Positions 9,743-18,140 are shown, numbered from the stretch's first letter. The stretch is DNA of 64,000 bases from BJ22 sp021298375 (GCA_046343015.1 JBKDOL010000058.1:1-64000), one strand, 5' to 3'. The notes: a model not told the origin generated them from the sequence alone. Program-made: numbers and translations.

Positions 9743-10606
9743 ATGATCCGCGCGCTTGGAATTGGCTGGAGCCTGTTGGCGATTGCCGTCTTTGCGGGTT
9801 GCCAAAGCAATCCGACGACGGACACCTTGAATCCCTGGGCCAAGTCAACCATTCCCCCGCCGCCGACTTACACGCTGCAGGTGCCGGGTGGAGCGACTCC
9901 TCAACTCGCGGCCAATCCTCCGGTTCCGAGCACTCCCAGCATGGGGGTCAGCGGCAATCCTGCCGCTGCGGGGAACCCGGCTTATGGGGGGAACCTGGCC
10001 TATGGAGCGCCAAACACCGTCCCGTCCGGCAGCGGCCCGGTAAATCCGGCAGTCAGTCCCTATCCTTCGACGAATCCGATGGCCGCAAACCAGACGGTGC
10101 CGAACACCAGCGTGGCCGGTTCACCTGTCCCTGTGCCGAATGCCTCGACACAGAATCCGCTCTATCCGCCGTTGGCCGTTGCGCCGAGCTATCCCGGATA
10201 CGCGGCCGCGCCGACTTCGAACTATCAGGTTGCATCGTCTTCCGTTTATGGAACTGGAACCGGCACCAATCGGGTGGTGAACAACGACTACAACACGACT
10301 CCCTATAATGATCAAATCGATCCCACGCGGGTCGGACTGTCCGATGCTTCGCAGATGAGGCCTCCGACCTCGACCGCCGGCTATCCCAACGATCCACGTT
10401 ACGCGCAGTCCACTGTTCCCGGAGTCTATGCGCCTGGTTATGGCACGGCTCCCCCCAAGCCAAGCATGCAGGGGCAAAATGTCGTGCAGGGACAGTTCAA
10501 TGGCTCGGCGCCGGTTGGAACCGGTTACGCCCAAGCCGCGCCGAACTCGGCCGCCGATCCGAACCGTCAGGCAGGTTGGCAAGACGCCTCCAATTACAAC
10601 CGTTGA
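9743..10606 (+). CDS. Pro/Tyr/Asn-rich lipoprotein, unknown function
   Basis: A 287-residue predicted lipoprotein: a short hydrophobic signal (RALGIGWSLLAIAVFAGC) ends in the lipobox FAGC with Cys at about residue 19. The rest has low complexity, rich in Pro, Asn, Gly, Ala, Ser and Tyr, with loosely repeated NPAYGG / NLAYGA and YPGYAAAP-like pieces, and has no recognisable domain. AAGGA lies 8 bases ahead of the ATG. It is 43 bases upstream of the short secA paralogue on the same strand, so the two may be co-transcribed. Probably a flexible envelope-anchored protein; function unknown. Confidence 0.75.
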   Translation: MIRALGIGWSLLAIAVFAGCQSNPTTDTLNPWAKSTIPPPPTYTLQVPGGATPQLAANPPVPSTPSMGVSGNPAAAGNPAYGGNLAYGAPNTVPSGSGPVNPAVSPYPSTNPMAANQTVPNTSVAGSPVPVPNASTQNPLYPPLAVAPSYPGYAAAPTSNYQVASSSVYGTGTGTNRVVNNDYNTTPYNDQIDPTRVGLSDASQMRPPTSTAGYPNDPRYAQSTVPGVYAPGYGTAPPKPSMQGQNVVQGQFNGSAPVGTGYAQAAPNSAADPNRQAGWQDASNYNR

Positions 10607-10649
10607 GCGCATTGGCCTCTCGAATCTTCGGCAGCAGGTGCCTTGAGCC

Positions 10650-12545
10650 ATGAACTCGGTCCTCGCTCTCCCCCGCTGGTTTCGGCAGCGCGGCGTTGAA
10701 AGTCGCCGCCAGCAGCAGCTTGATCGAATCCTTGCCGAGTCCCCTGCGCTCCGTTCGCTCGCTGACGACCAGATCCACAAGGCGAGTCTTGCGCTCAGGT
10801 ATCGGATGCGCTCCGGAGAACCGGCCGAGTCGCTCATGCCGCAGGCGTTTGCGCTGGTCCGTGAGGCGGGCAGAAGGGCTTTGGGGATGGAGCACTTCCC
10901 GGTCCAATTACTGGCTGGCATCGCCCTCTGGGACCGCTGCGTCACCGTCATGCAGACTGGGGAGGGCAAGACACTGACGGCGACCTTGCCACTCTATCTG
11001 GCGGCCCTCTCGGGAAGCGGGTCCCACCTGGCAACAGCAAATGATTATCTGGCAACGCGCGACAGCCAGTGGATGCGCCCGCTGTACTCCCTGCTGGGCA
11101 TGACTGTGGGAGCAATTACCACCGGGAGTGATCCTGCCGAACGGGCAGCTGTCTATCGCCGGGACATCACCTACACCACCGCTCGAGAATTGGGTTTTGA
11201 CTTTTTGCGCGATCGCCTGCGGCAGCGGGCCAGTAACTTGGGCGGTGCGCCAGGCGTTGAATCGCTCGAGCCGCTGCAACCCAAGCTCAATTTTGCGCTC
11301 GTCGACGAAGCTGACAGCATCCTGATCGACGAGGCACGCACGCCCCTGGTTCTCAATCTGGTCGCATCCGCCGAGTTGAACCGGCGGGCCGATATGGTCC
11401 GCTGGGCCGCGTCAGCAGTCAGCCAGTTTCATCTGGATGAGCACTTTCAAGTCGAACACCAACCTCCGCAGGTCAGGCTCAACCGGAGCGGGCGGGACCT
11501 GGCCCGGCGACTGGCGGGCGGGGGAAGATTGCAAGGCTTGACGAGTATCGATTTGCAAAAGCAGCTCGAATTGGCACTGCTGGTCGAGCAGTTCTATGTC
11601 CGCGACCGGCATTACGTTGTGCGCGATGGCCAAGTAGTGATCGTCGATGAATTCAGCGGTCGCTTGGCCGAGGGACGGCAATGGCGGTCCGGACTGCATC
11701 AGGCGATCGAGGCACGCGAGGGGCTGGCGATCAGCCCCGAGTCGGGCGAGGCGGCGCGAATCACCATTCAGGCTTTGTTTGGCAGCTACCGGCATCTGGC
11801 CGGAATGACCGGCACGCTCGCCAATTCGGCGGCGGAACTGCGGGAACTGTATCGGCTCCAGGCGGCTGAGATCCCGACCAACCGTCCACCCCGAAGAGAG
11901 TCCAGGCCGACGCTCGTCTGCGGCACCGCCGCCGCCAAGTGGCTGGCGATCGCCCGCGAGGTTGCTGAAGTTCACGCCACAGGCCGACCGGTTCTCATCG
12001 GAACGCGCTCCATCGACAAGTCTGAGCTGCTCTCCGGGCTGCTGCAGACGCAGCACATTGAGCACGCCATCCTGAATGCCCGGGATCTGACGCGCGAGGC
12101 CGAAATCGTCGCCGCGGCGGGGCGCCACGGACAGGTCACTGTCGCAACGAACCTCGCCGGGCGGGGAACCGACATCCGGCTCGATGAGGCGGCCTATCAG
12201 GCCGGCGGCCTGCATGTCATTCTCAGTGAACTGCACGACTCAGCCCGAATTGACCGGCAATTGATCGGCCGGTCGGGGCGTCAGGGGGATCCGGGCAGTT
12301 ACCGCTTCGTGCTCTCGCTCGAAGATGAGATTCTGAGCCAGGGCTTGAGCCAGCGGGAGGTCGCGAGGCTGCAGCGGTATGCGGCCGAATCCCCGGTGCG
12401 GCTCAGCAAACTCGAGCCCCGCTTTCGCCTCGCCCAGCGCCGGATTGAGCAGCGACACGCCCAATCGCGGAGGCTGCTGCTCTTGCACCAGCGCCAGCGA
12501 CAGGAAGTCTTTTCGGAGTTAGGACTCGATCCCTGCCTCGATTGA
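10650..12545 (+). CDS. Short SecA paralogue (SecA-like ATPase)
   Basis: A 631-residue SecA homologue; SecA is the motor that pushes preproteins through SecYEG. Visible are Walker A VMQTGEGKTLTA (about 100-111), the TANDYLA segment, the DEAD-like box FALVDEADSILIDEART, the cross-linking domain ending in VIVDEFSGRL, then GLHQAIEAREG, LAGMTGTL, IPTNRPPRRE, and in the second ATPase domain TNLAGRGTDIRL and RQLIGRSGRQGDPG. After SLEDEIL only about 80 residues follow, so the helical wing domain and the Cys-rich zinc tail for SecB and lipid binding are missing. Standard SecA has about 900 residues or more, so this is a dedicated or accessory paralogue. The 3' end overlaps the convergent ATPase gene by 143 bases. 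Confidence 0.88.
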   Translation: MNSVLALPRWFRQRGVESRRQQQLDRILAESPALRSLADDQIHKASLALRYRMRSGEPAESLMPQAFALVREAGRRALGMEHFPVQLLAGIALWDRCVTVMQTGEGKTLTATLPLYLAALSGSGSHLATANDYLATRDSQWMRPLYSLLGMTVGAITTGSDPAERAAVYRRDITYTTARELGFDFLRDRLRQRASNLGGAPGVESLEPLQPKLNFALVDEADSILIDEARTPLVLNLVASAELNRRADMVRWAASAVSQFHLDEHFQVEHQPPQVRLNRSGRDLARRLAGGGRLQGLTSIDLQKQLELALLVEQFYVRDRHYVVRDGQVVIVDEFSGRLAEGRQWRSGLHQAIEAREGLAISPESGEAARITIQALFGSYRHLAGMTGTLANSAAELRELYRLQAAEIPTNRPPRRESRPTLVCGTAAAKWLAIAREVAEVHATGRPVLIGTRSIDKSELLSGLLQTQHIEHAILNARDLTREAEIVAAAGRHGQVTVATNLAGRGTDIRLDEAAYQAGGLHVILSELHDSARIDRQLIGRSGRQGDPGSYRFVLSLEDEILSQGLSQREVARLQRYAAESPVRLSKLEPRFRLAQRRIEQRHAQSRRLLLLHQRQRQEVFSELGLDPCLD

Positions 12546-13182
12546 GCGCCGGGTCAAGCTTGTCCGGTTCGCACTCCAGCCAGTAGCGGTCGTAGAGTTC
12601 GCGGAAGGCAGCGCGGATATTGCCCCGGTGGCGCTGATAGGATTCCAAGGCGACCGGTTGCCACCGTTCCGCTTCATCCGGGACGAGTTCGCAAAACAGC
12701 TCCCAAAACAGCTCGGGTGTTGTCCCAGTGCGGACCCAAACCGGCAGCAGCGGGCTGAAGCGATGGACCGTGGCGACCAGGCCCTGTTTTCGCCGGCCCG
12801 TTTCCCGGACCAGCCGCCACCAGTGCCAGCGACTCAGCTGCTCGGCGCTATCCACCAGCAAGATCGTTTCCGCAGGTTGGTCGAGACACGCATCGAGGAA
12901 CCCTGCATGACTCTGGCGATCGAGCTGCGGACGAGTTCGCCAGCAGATGCGCCCGGCCGCCCGCAACCGCGTGTGGAGTTGATCGAGCAGGGTTGTTTTT
13001 CCACTGCCGTGTGGGCCGCAGATCAACCCGCGAAAGCGGAGGCCCTGCAAGGCTTGACAATGGGTCTCCCAATTGTGCAGCAGAAAACGGAACGTGAGGT
13101 TGTCGGTTCGCGCGACCGCCAGCGGATTCAGTCGGGCGGGACAACGTCCATTCCGGACTTGGCTCTGCCGGTCATCGTTCAT
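12403..13182 (-). CDS. P-loop ATPase (AAA/ExeA-like), tail overlaps secA paralogue
   Basis: A 259-residue P-loop NTPase. Walker A is LICGPHGSGKTTLLDQL (near residue 55) and a Walker B-like strand is ETILLVDSAEQLSRW, with VDS in place of the usual hhDE; VATVHRF could carry a sensor residue. The N-terminal layout (NPLAVARTDNLTFRFLLHNW) recalls loader ATPases such as ExeA/TniB, but this is a weak likeness. Its ATG at 13182 overlaps the stop of the preceding gene (TGATG), so it is probably translated by coupling. The last 48 codons run antisense to the secA paralogue and are Ala/Arg/Gly-rich. Function unknown. Confidence 0.72.
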   Translation of the reverse strand: MNDDRQSQVRNGRCPARLNPLAVARTDNLTFRFLLHNWETHCQALQGLRFRGLICGPHGSGKTTLLDQLHTRLRAAGRICWRTRPQLDRQSHAGFLDACLDQPAETILLVDSAEQLSRWHWWRLVRETGRRKQGLVATVHRFSPLLPVWVRTGTTPELFWELFCELVPDEAERWQPVALESYQRHRGNIRAAFRELYDRYWLECEPDKLDPALNRGRDRVLTPKRLPVAGAGARAAASAIGRVAAQSGAGRGESGARVC

Positions 13183-13559
13183 CAGTCAGCCCCTTGTTGG
13201 CGGCTGATTTGGACTTCCTCGCCGCTGGGGCCAAGCACCAGCTCGACCAGAAGACTATCGCCGCCGGGCAGGGGAACCGCTTCCAGGCCCCAACTGAGCG
13301 AGATCAGTTTTCCCGAAAAGCTGTAAGGCGCGCCGGGAGAGCTGAATGCAAATCGCTGGCGTCCGATCGGTCCGGGACGTTCCAGGCGGCAACTGGCTAC
13401 AACTTCGAGATCGCGATCTCCTTTGCCATTGGTGTACCAGAACAAGCGAAGCTCCAGGGAAGTGCAATCGACTGGCAACTCACTCCACGACAGTTCCCCG
13501 GTGATCTCCTCGCCGGGAGCGTAATGCGGAGGCTTCTGGTCGAGTTGGATGGCGATCAT
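13182..13559 (-). CDS. Small arrestin-like beta-sandwich protein
   Basis: A 125-residue soluble protein with no signal or membrane segment. Alternating beta strands include HYAPGEEITGELSW near residue 12-25 and the segment YSFSGKLISLSWGLEAVPL near 80-98; both resemble the arrestin / Spo0M pattern (PGE-x-h-x-G and h-x-W-x-h-x). The gene is locked to its neighbours: its start overlaps the stop of the DUF3592 gene (ATGA at 13556-13559) and its stop overlaps the start of the P-loop ATPase. That spacing suggests balanced production of the three proteins. The fold call is by eye; function unknown. Confidence 0.68.
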   Translation of the reverse strand: MIAIQLDQKPPHYAPGEEITGELSWSELPVDCTSLELRLFWYTNGKGDRDLEVVASCRLERPGPIGRQRFAFSSPGAPYSFSGKLISLSWGLEAVPLPGGDSLLVELVLGPSGEEVQISRQQGAD

Positions 13560-14863
13560 CGAACACCCTGGGGCAGGACGCGAAATTCATATTCCTCTTT
13601 GATGTCAGGGAACCAGGGGATGCGCCCCTGAACCTGCAGTTTCCAGACAAGCTTGTTTCGCGTTCCTTCATGACTGTGCATCGTGTCGGCAGGAATTGAC
13701 AGTTGCGCGGTGCCGAAGCGAATCTCTTCGGCCGAGGTGAGTCGGCAAAGCTCCAGCGACTGAAAAACATCCGTGTCAGTTATCCGGTCGGTACCGCGGG
13801 TATAAGTCGCCTGCTCTTCCCCGACTGCCAGAATCCTGAACTCGGCGATTCGGGAAACGCGCCCTTGGACTTCCCAGGCGAGGTCCGCAGTTTCTCCCAG
13901 CTGGATCGCCCCCTCGCTGAGAGCAATTTTCACAACGGGGTTAAACAACCCAAGTAGCGAGTAGAAGAAGAAATAAATCAATCCCAAGCCAACCACAAGA
14001 AACGGAAGCAGAAACAGCAGCATGAACCACGAGCGGCCCTCGAACATTTCCCAAACGAAAAAGCTGAGAATCCCGTTCCAAAACAAGGCTGCAAAACCAG
14101 CCCCCAGCACCATGGCTCTCCGGGATATTGCCGGGGCCAACTGCTGGGGTCCGACGAATCGTTGCCAATCGACTCGCTCGGAATAAGTCGGCGAGACGCC
14201 AGCCAAATCGCTGGCCGATCGGTCCTTGCTCCGAGTCGCGGTGGACCCGGCAGAAAACTCGGCGCGGTCAGATTGAGTTTCGGGGGCACTCGCGAGCGAC
14301 GAGGAAAAGCGGGCGGACGGGTTCAACTCGCCGGCAGCCGGCAATTTCGCGGCGGGCGACTTGCTCCCAAAGCCGATGTACATCAGCAGAAAGCCCGCGA
14401 GGATAAACAGCAACGGAAACAGCAGGCTGAACCAGAGGCTGAAGACGAAGAAACTGCGCAGCAGGACCGCTTTATCTGGCTGGGCCGGGTCGTAATAGCA
14501 AGGATGCTTCGAGCCAATCGGATATCGCGCGACGATTTTCTTCGCGCCCTTGCGACTGCCGCCCCCACTGAAAAAGCTGTATCGATTTGCCGACTGAGTC
14601 CGGCCGTTGACCTGATACTCGTAGCGGATCGCAGGGACGTAGGAGGTACTCTCGTCGCCCTGGACCTCCTCGATCTGCGATTCGACAACCGTGCACTCGG
14701 TCGTCACCCAGCTTTGGGATTGCCAGTGTTGCCACAGTGGAGCTAACGCCGCGAGCCAGAAAACGAGGCCGCCCACAGCCGAAAAAAACAGCCCGAGCAG
14801 TCCGACGATCCAACGTCCTCCTTTGGTTGTCGGCTCCGCGCTGGAAATCGGTTTACGGTTCAT
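13556..14863 (-). CDS. DUF3592-type membrane protein with arrestin-like C-domain
   Basis: A 435-residue membrane protein. A first helix lies at about 18-40 (IVGLLGLFFSAVGGLVFW), followed by a DUF3592-like extracytoplasmic domain of about 85 residues (ECTVVESQIEEV, YVPAIRYEYQVNG, KHPCYYDPAQPDKAVL), then a pair of helices, a variable Ser/Ala-rich linker and two more helices (about 255-310). The last 125 residues form a soluble beta-rich domain with GAIQLGETADLAWEV and MHSHEGTRNKLVWKLQVQG ... PWFPDIKEEYEF, matching the arrestin-like pattern also seen in the next gene. It is the first gene of the tightly overlapping trio. Role unknown. Confidence 0.75.
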   Translation of the reverse strand: MNRKPISSAEPTTKGGRWIVGLLGLFFSAVGGLVFWLAALAPLWQHWQSQSWVTTECTVVESQIEEVQGDESTSYVPAIRYEYQVNGRTQSANRYSFFSGGGSRKGAKKIVARYPIGSKHPCYYDPAQPDKAVLLRSFFVFSLWFSLLFPLLFILAGFLLMYIGFGSKSPAAKLPAAGELNPSARFSSSLASAPETQSDRAEFSAGSTATRSKDRSASDLAGVSPTYSERVDWQRFVGPQQLAPAISRRAMVLGAGFAALFWNGILSFFVWEMFEGRSWFMLLFLLPFLVVGLGLIYFFFYSLLGLFNPVVKIALSEGAIQLGETADLAWEVQGRVSRIAEFRILAVGEEQATYTRGTDRITDTDVFQSLELCRLTSAEEIRFGTAQLSIPADTMHSHEGTRNKLVWKLQVQGRIPWFPDIKEEYEFRVLPQGVR

Positions 14864-14923
14864 GCACTGCTCCGCGGGGGATCCAAGTTGCGAACGTGAC
14901 CTCGGCTCAGCAACGAGGCCGGG

Positions 14924-15562
14924 TCACTGGTACAGTTCGGGGAAGATCTCCTCCGAGAGGTCCAGCCGCTTGAGCAGCGTGCGGGTCCGCGCCAGAAAAT
15001 CGAATTTGAAGTTGGCCACCTGCTGCTCGCTGATGCCGAGAAGTTCAGCGACCTCCTTGTTCGCCAAACCCTCCACAACCAAGAGTTCGATGCACTTGAG
15101 CTTGAGCCAGTCGCCTTTTTCCTGCCACCGCGCGACCTGATCGCGGAGCGCCGCAATCAACGCTTCTTCCTCCAGTTTGCGGCGTTCGGTGCTGCGGGCA
15201 ATGCTGCTGGCCGGTCGCGCTGAGCCGGCCAAGTGCCAACCACCGCTGGAGTCCTCGCTAGTCCCCATCGGAATCGCGGGACGACGGCCCTCGCGGCGGA
15301 GGTGATCAGTCAGCTTGAAAGCGCAAATCGAAAACAGGTAGTTCTCCAGCGAGCGGCTGCTGTCGTAATTGGGCAGGCTGTTGAGGAAACCGATGAAGGT
15401 TTCCTGAACGATGTCCTCGCTGGCGCTGCGGTTGGAGAGCCGGCTGTCGACGTAAGCGAGAAGCCGGCCCTCAAAACGATCGACCAGCTGTGTCCAGGCA
15501 TTGCTGTCGCCAGCCCGGATTTGGGCAATCAGTTCGGCTTCCGAATCGAGCGGGTTACTCAT
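14924..15562 (-). CDS. ECF-type RNA polymerase sigma factor
   Basis: A 212-residue sigma-70 family factor of the extracytoplasmic-function class. Region 2 is seen in ELIAQIRAGDSNAWTQLV, the core-binding and -10 region SEDIVQETFIGFLNSL, and SLENYLFSICAFKLTDHLRR; region 4 is the helix-turn-helix LLVVEGLANKEVAELLGISEQQVANF. A 45-residue linker joins them. It would direct RNA polymerase to a small regulon. No classical anti-sigma factor is adjacent; the next gene is the DUF3592 membrane protein 60 bases on, and an FHA-domain gene ends 32 bases before. Either could take part in control, which is an inference. Confidence 0.9.
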   Translation of the reverse strand: MSNPLDSEAELIAQIRAGDSNAWTQLVDRFEGRLLAYVDSRLSNRSASEDIVQETFIGFLNSLPNYDSSRSLENYLFSICAFKLTDHLRREGRRPAIPMGTSEDSSGGWHLAGSARPASSIARSTERRKLEEEALIAALRDQVARWQEKGDWLKLKCIELLVVEGLANKEVAELLGISEQQVANFKFDFLARTRTLLKRLDLSEEIFPELYQ

Positions 15563-15594
15563 GGTTGCATCAGCCTTGCGGCATTTTTTCGGCG

Positions 15595-16470
15595 TTAATC
15601 GGCGGGCCGCTCGATGCCGCGGAGGAAAGAATCCAACCGGGAGTCGCCATCCTGCTGGGCTGGTTGGTGGATTTTGAGGTCGCTGCCGACTTCAATCGAA
15701 ACTCCGCCGTCCACCGGGTTGCAGGGCGACTCCCCAAAATTCAGGTCCCCAATAAAGCTGACTTGCCTGGGACTGGTCACAGCCAATTCATCCAGGGCGC
15801 TGAGCGAAATCGACTTCTGGGGAGTCACCTCGAGCGGAAAGTCGTCCAGAACCAAGCCCGATTCAGCGGCGCTGGGAGGCTGGCTGGATTGTTTGATTGC
15901 CGGCTGGCTGGATGCGGCCTGCGGTCGCGGTGCGGAGCTGCTTGGCGGACTGGAATCGCGGACTTTGACCGGCTGTCCGGGGGAGACGGACACCGACATG
16001 GTCCCGGCCACTGTCGAGTCGAATTGCGGGGCAGCGGGAGCGGTGCGCCGCGGCGAACTCAAGGGAGTGAAATCGATCGCTTCCGTTTTCAACTGGTCGG
16101 CATCGGCCGCAGCTTGATTCCCACGACCGGTTTGAGCGACGACTTTTTTCGCCGGCTGAGATTGAGCCTGCGGATTCAATTGATACTCTGCCCGGAAAGT
16201 GATCGTCCCGACGGTGACCAGTTCCCCGGGTAGGAGGGGTTGCTCAGCGGTGATTTTATAGTTGTTAACGTAGGTTCCGTTGAGCGAGCCGAGGTCGCGA
16301 ATGTAAAGCCGTCCCTCCCGTTCGCGAATTTCGCAGTGGCGCCGACTGATAAGTGCCAACGGAACTTTGAGCGTCGCTTCCTTGCCGCGGCCGATCACCG
16401 CCGGCAACTTGAGTTTGACTTCCTGAGATTGGACCTCACCACCGACGACGACCAACTTGGCTTGCAACAT
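15595..16470 (-). CDS. FHA-domain protein
   Basis: A 291-residue protein with an N-terminal forkhead-associated domain (about 1-95) that binds phosphothreonine peptides. The FHA hallmarks are visible: GRGKEATLKVPLALISRRHCEI (Gly-Arg ... Ser-Arg-Arg-His) and LGSLNGTYVNNYKI (Leu-Asn-Gly-Thr). The remaining 195 residues are Pro/Ser/Gln/Ala-rich, disordered, with no other domain. It is the first gene of a five-gene minus-strand run with a sigma factor, so it may link Ser/Thr kinase signalling to the factor; no kinase is in this run. Confidence 0.88.
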   Translation of the reverse strand: MLQAKLVVVGGEVQSQEVKLKLPAVIGRGKEATLKVPLALISRRHCEIREREGRLYIRDLGSLNGTYVNNYKITAEQPLLPGELVTVGTITFRAEYQLNPQAQSQPAKKVVAQTGRGNQAAADADQLKTEAIDFTPLSSPRRTAPAAPQFDSTVAGTMSVSVSPGQPVKVRDSSPPSSSAPRPQAASSQPAIKQSSQPPSAAESGLVLDDFPLEVTPQKSISLSALDELAVTSPRQVSFIGDLNFGESPCNPVDGGVSIEVGSDLKIHQPAQQDGDSRLDSFLRGIERPAD

Positions 16471-17289
16471 CGAGCGAGTCTCCGCTTGAAACAGCCGGGA
16501 AGCAGGGGGGATCAGACGAAATCCGCAGAGGGCCCGGATCGGGGAATATTGTGAAGTCAGAACGCGGAGGAAAAAAGGTGGCAGGGGGGATTCACCGGTT
16601 CAGTCGGGAAGTTGGCTGGTTTGAACACGCCGCCAGCGGACGCTCCTTTAAACCGGGCTTTTTAGGCGGTGACCTTCGCGGCCCGGCTACCTGATCTTCC
16701 TTGGCTTCCTGGTCAACATCGCCGGACTGGCAGGTTTGGACCGCCGATCAAAACGGGAGTTGCGGACGGAACCGGGCAGCGGCCGGCGTTTCGCAAACTC
16801 TCCAATCCGCGATTTTTTCGTCGGAACCTGAGCTGCGGGCCCGAACCCGTTGCCGCGGCCGCCGGTCTCCTCCGTATCGGCAGATCCGGAAAGCGGCTTG
16901 CCAAAAAGCCTCTTCAGGGGAGTGGACGAGCGGAATTCCCCGTGGGAGTCTCCCGCCCCGCCAATTTTCTCGTCAAAACCTCAGCTCAATCTCCCACAAA
17001 ATCCCCAACTAAATCCGGTGTAGATGGGCTCCGATTTTGGCCGATACTCCTTGGGTCTCGCCGGGCTCATTTTTTCAACCAGCTTTGAGCGGGTGATTTC
17101 CCCGAACGGTTGGTTTCGAGGAGAATTTTGGGTCCCTCCGAGGGCACTTCGAGGGCAATGGCCACGCGGCTGGTAAATTGAGGTGGAATGGGGGTTTGGA
17201 ACGATTCCAGCCCTTGCGAACCCATTTATCAGTCGTATAATCCGGTTCTGATCAAGAGAATCGGCTTGCCGTGGCAGGTCGGCTTTGAT
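16471..17289. other. Large intergenic region upstream of the FHA gene and tRNA
   Basis: About 820 bases with no credible gene; open frames here overlap in several phases and encode Arg/Pro/Ser-rich readings with no recognisable motif. It must contain the promoter of the minus-strand FHA run and, at its right end, the tRNA promoter at 17214-17241. Confidence 0.6.
17214..17241 (+). promoter_or_regulatory. Probable sigma-70 promoter of tRNA-Gly
   Basis: TTGCGA at 17214-17219 and a perfect TATAAT at 17236-17241 are 16 bases apart; the tRNA begins 48 bases after the -10 box. Spacing and sequence fit a housekeeping promoter. Confidence 0.65.
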
Positions 17290-17362
17290 GCGGGTGTAGC
17301 TCAGTTGGTAGAGCATCACGTTGCCAACGTGATTGTCGACGGTTCGAGTCCGTTCACCCGCT
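17290..17362 (+). tRNA. tRNA-Gly (GCC anticodon)
   Basis: A full cloverleaf can be drawn: acceptor GCGGGTG/CACCCGC, D arm GCTC/GAGC, anticodon stem TCACG/CGTGA with loop TTGCCAA giving anticodon GCC, a five-base variable loop, and the T arm GACGG-TTCGAGT-CCGTT with one G-T pair. The discriminator is T and CCA is not encoded. It stands alone, with no integrase or attachment-site duplication nearby. A T-rich run follows directly. Confidence 0.96.
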
Positions 17363-18140
17363 CTTTTCTTTTTCAGGACAGCTCTATTTCACGACAGCCG
17401 CTGCTGTTTCCGCCTGTCCGGTCGCTGATTCGGGGCTCACGTTGCGGGGCTCACGTTGGGGGTTGGCTTTGTTCGGAAGCGAACAGCAGCCTGTTACTAT
17501 GGCGACTTCCATGGCGACTTCCATGGCGACTTCCCGGTCTCCGTAAGTCCTGTTTTTGCTGTAATCCTGTTTTCGCTGTAACCCTGTATCACCAGTAAAC
17601 CTGGATCCGCAGCATTTCTGGATTTACGGTGTCGGTAGCGATTCGAGGTTAGCCTCGCCCTGCAGGTGCTGAGTCTGCGGTTGGAGGAATCGGCCAGCAG
17701 TCAACGGTCGTCCGCTGAGGGTTCAAGCTCAGGGGCTAGGCCGGAAAAGTTGCGGGTTTTGGCCGAAGAAGCTGGTGGGCAAGGTTGCTTTCCCGGAAAT
17801 GGATTACGGTGACTGGCTGAGCAGCCGCGAACCGGGTCTGGGCTGGATTTCCTGAGCGTTTCGACGGTTTTCCGTTTTTGATTCCTCGGGTGGCAAGCCA
17901 CTGCCAAGAGCACTCGGTCGCGGAAAAACGCAGTTCCGGGTGGCGAGGCGCTTTGATTTTTTCAGGCTGATTTTTTAGGCTTTGATTACTTCAGGTTCGT
18001 TAGTCGATTGGTCTTGGGCGATTGTCTTGAGCCATAGCGAACATTGGTTGGCGACGGAAGTCAGTTAATTGTCCGGCCGTTTCGGCAAAACCGGGGGCAA
18101 AATCCCCCCGATTGTTTCATCACAAGTCAGGATTGGGTTC
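17363..18140. other. Intergenic region rich in short tandem repeats
   Basis: About 780 bases between tRNA-Gly and trigger factor. No gene is supportable. The first 220 bases hold three different tandem repeats: CGGGGCTCACGTTG twice (17431-17458), ATGGCGACTTCC three times (17499-17534) and a 17-bp unit twice (17548-17581). The trigger factor promoter should lie in the right-hand part but no clear boxes were recognised. Confidence 0.6.
17431..17581. repeat. Cluster of three unrelated tandem repeats
   Basis: A perfect 14-bp duplication (17431-17444, 17445-17458), a perfect 12-bp triplication ATGGCGACTTCC (17499-17510, 17511-17522, 17523-17534) and a 17-bp duplication with one change (17548-17564, 17565-17581) lie within 151 bases. 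Confidence 0.9.

Noticed and set aside
16669..17088. Open frame of 139 codons in the spacer before tRNA-Gly
   Set aside because: Low-complexity Arg/Pro/Lys translation, competing frames on both strands, no start site or family likeness.
17499..17534. Possible CRISPR array
   Set aside because: The repeats are directly adjacent with no unique spacers, and no cas genes are present. The same holds for 59522-59616.
17290..18140. Possible integration site at tRNA-Gly
   Set aside because: No integrase, no duplicated tRNA end and no foreign gene block next to it.
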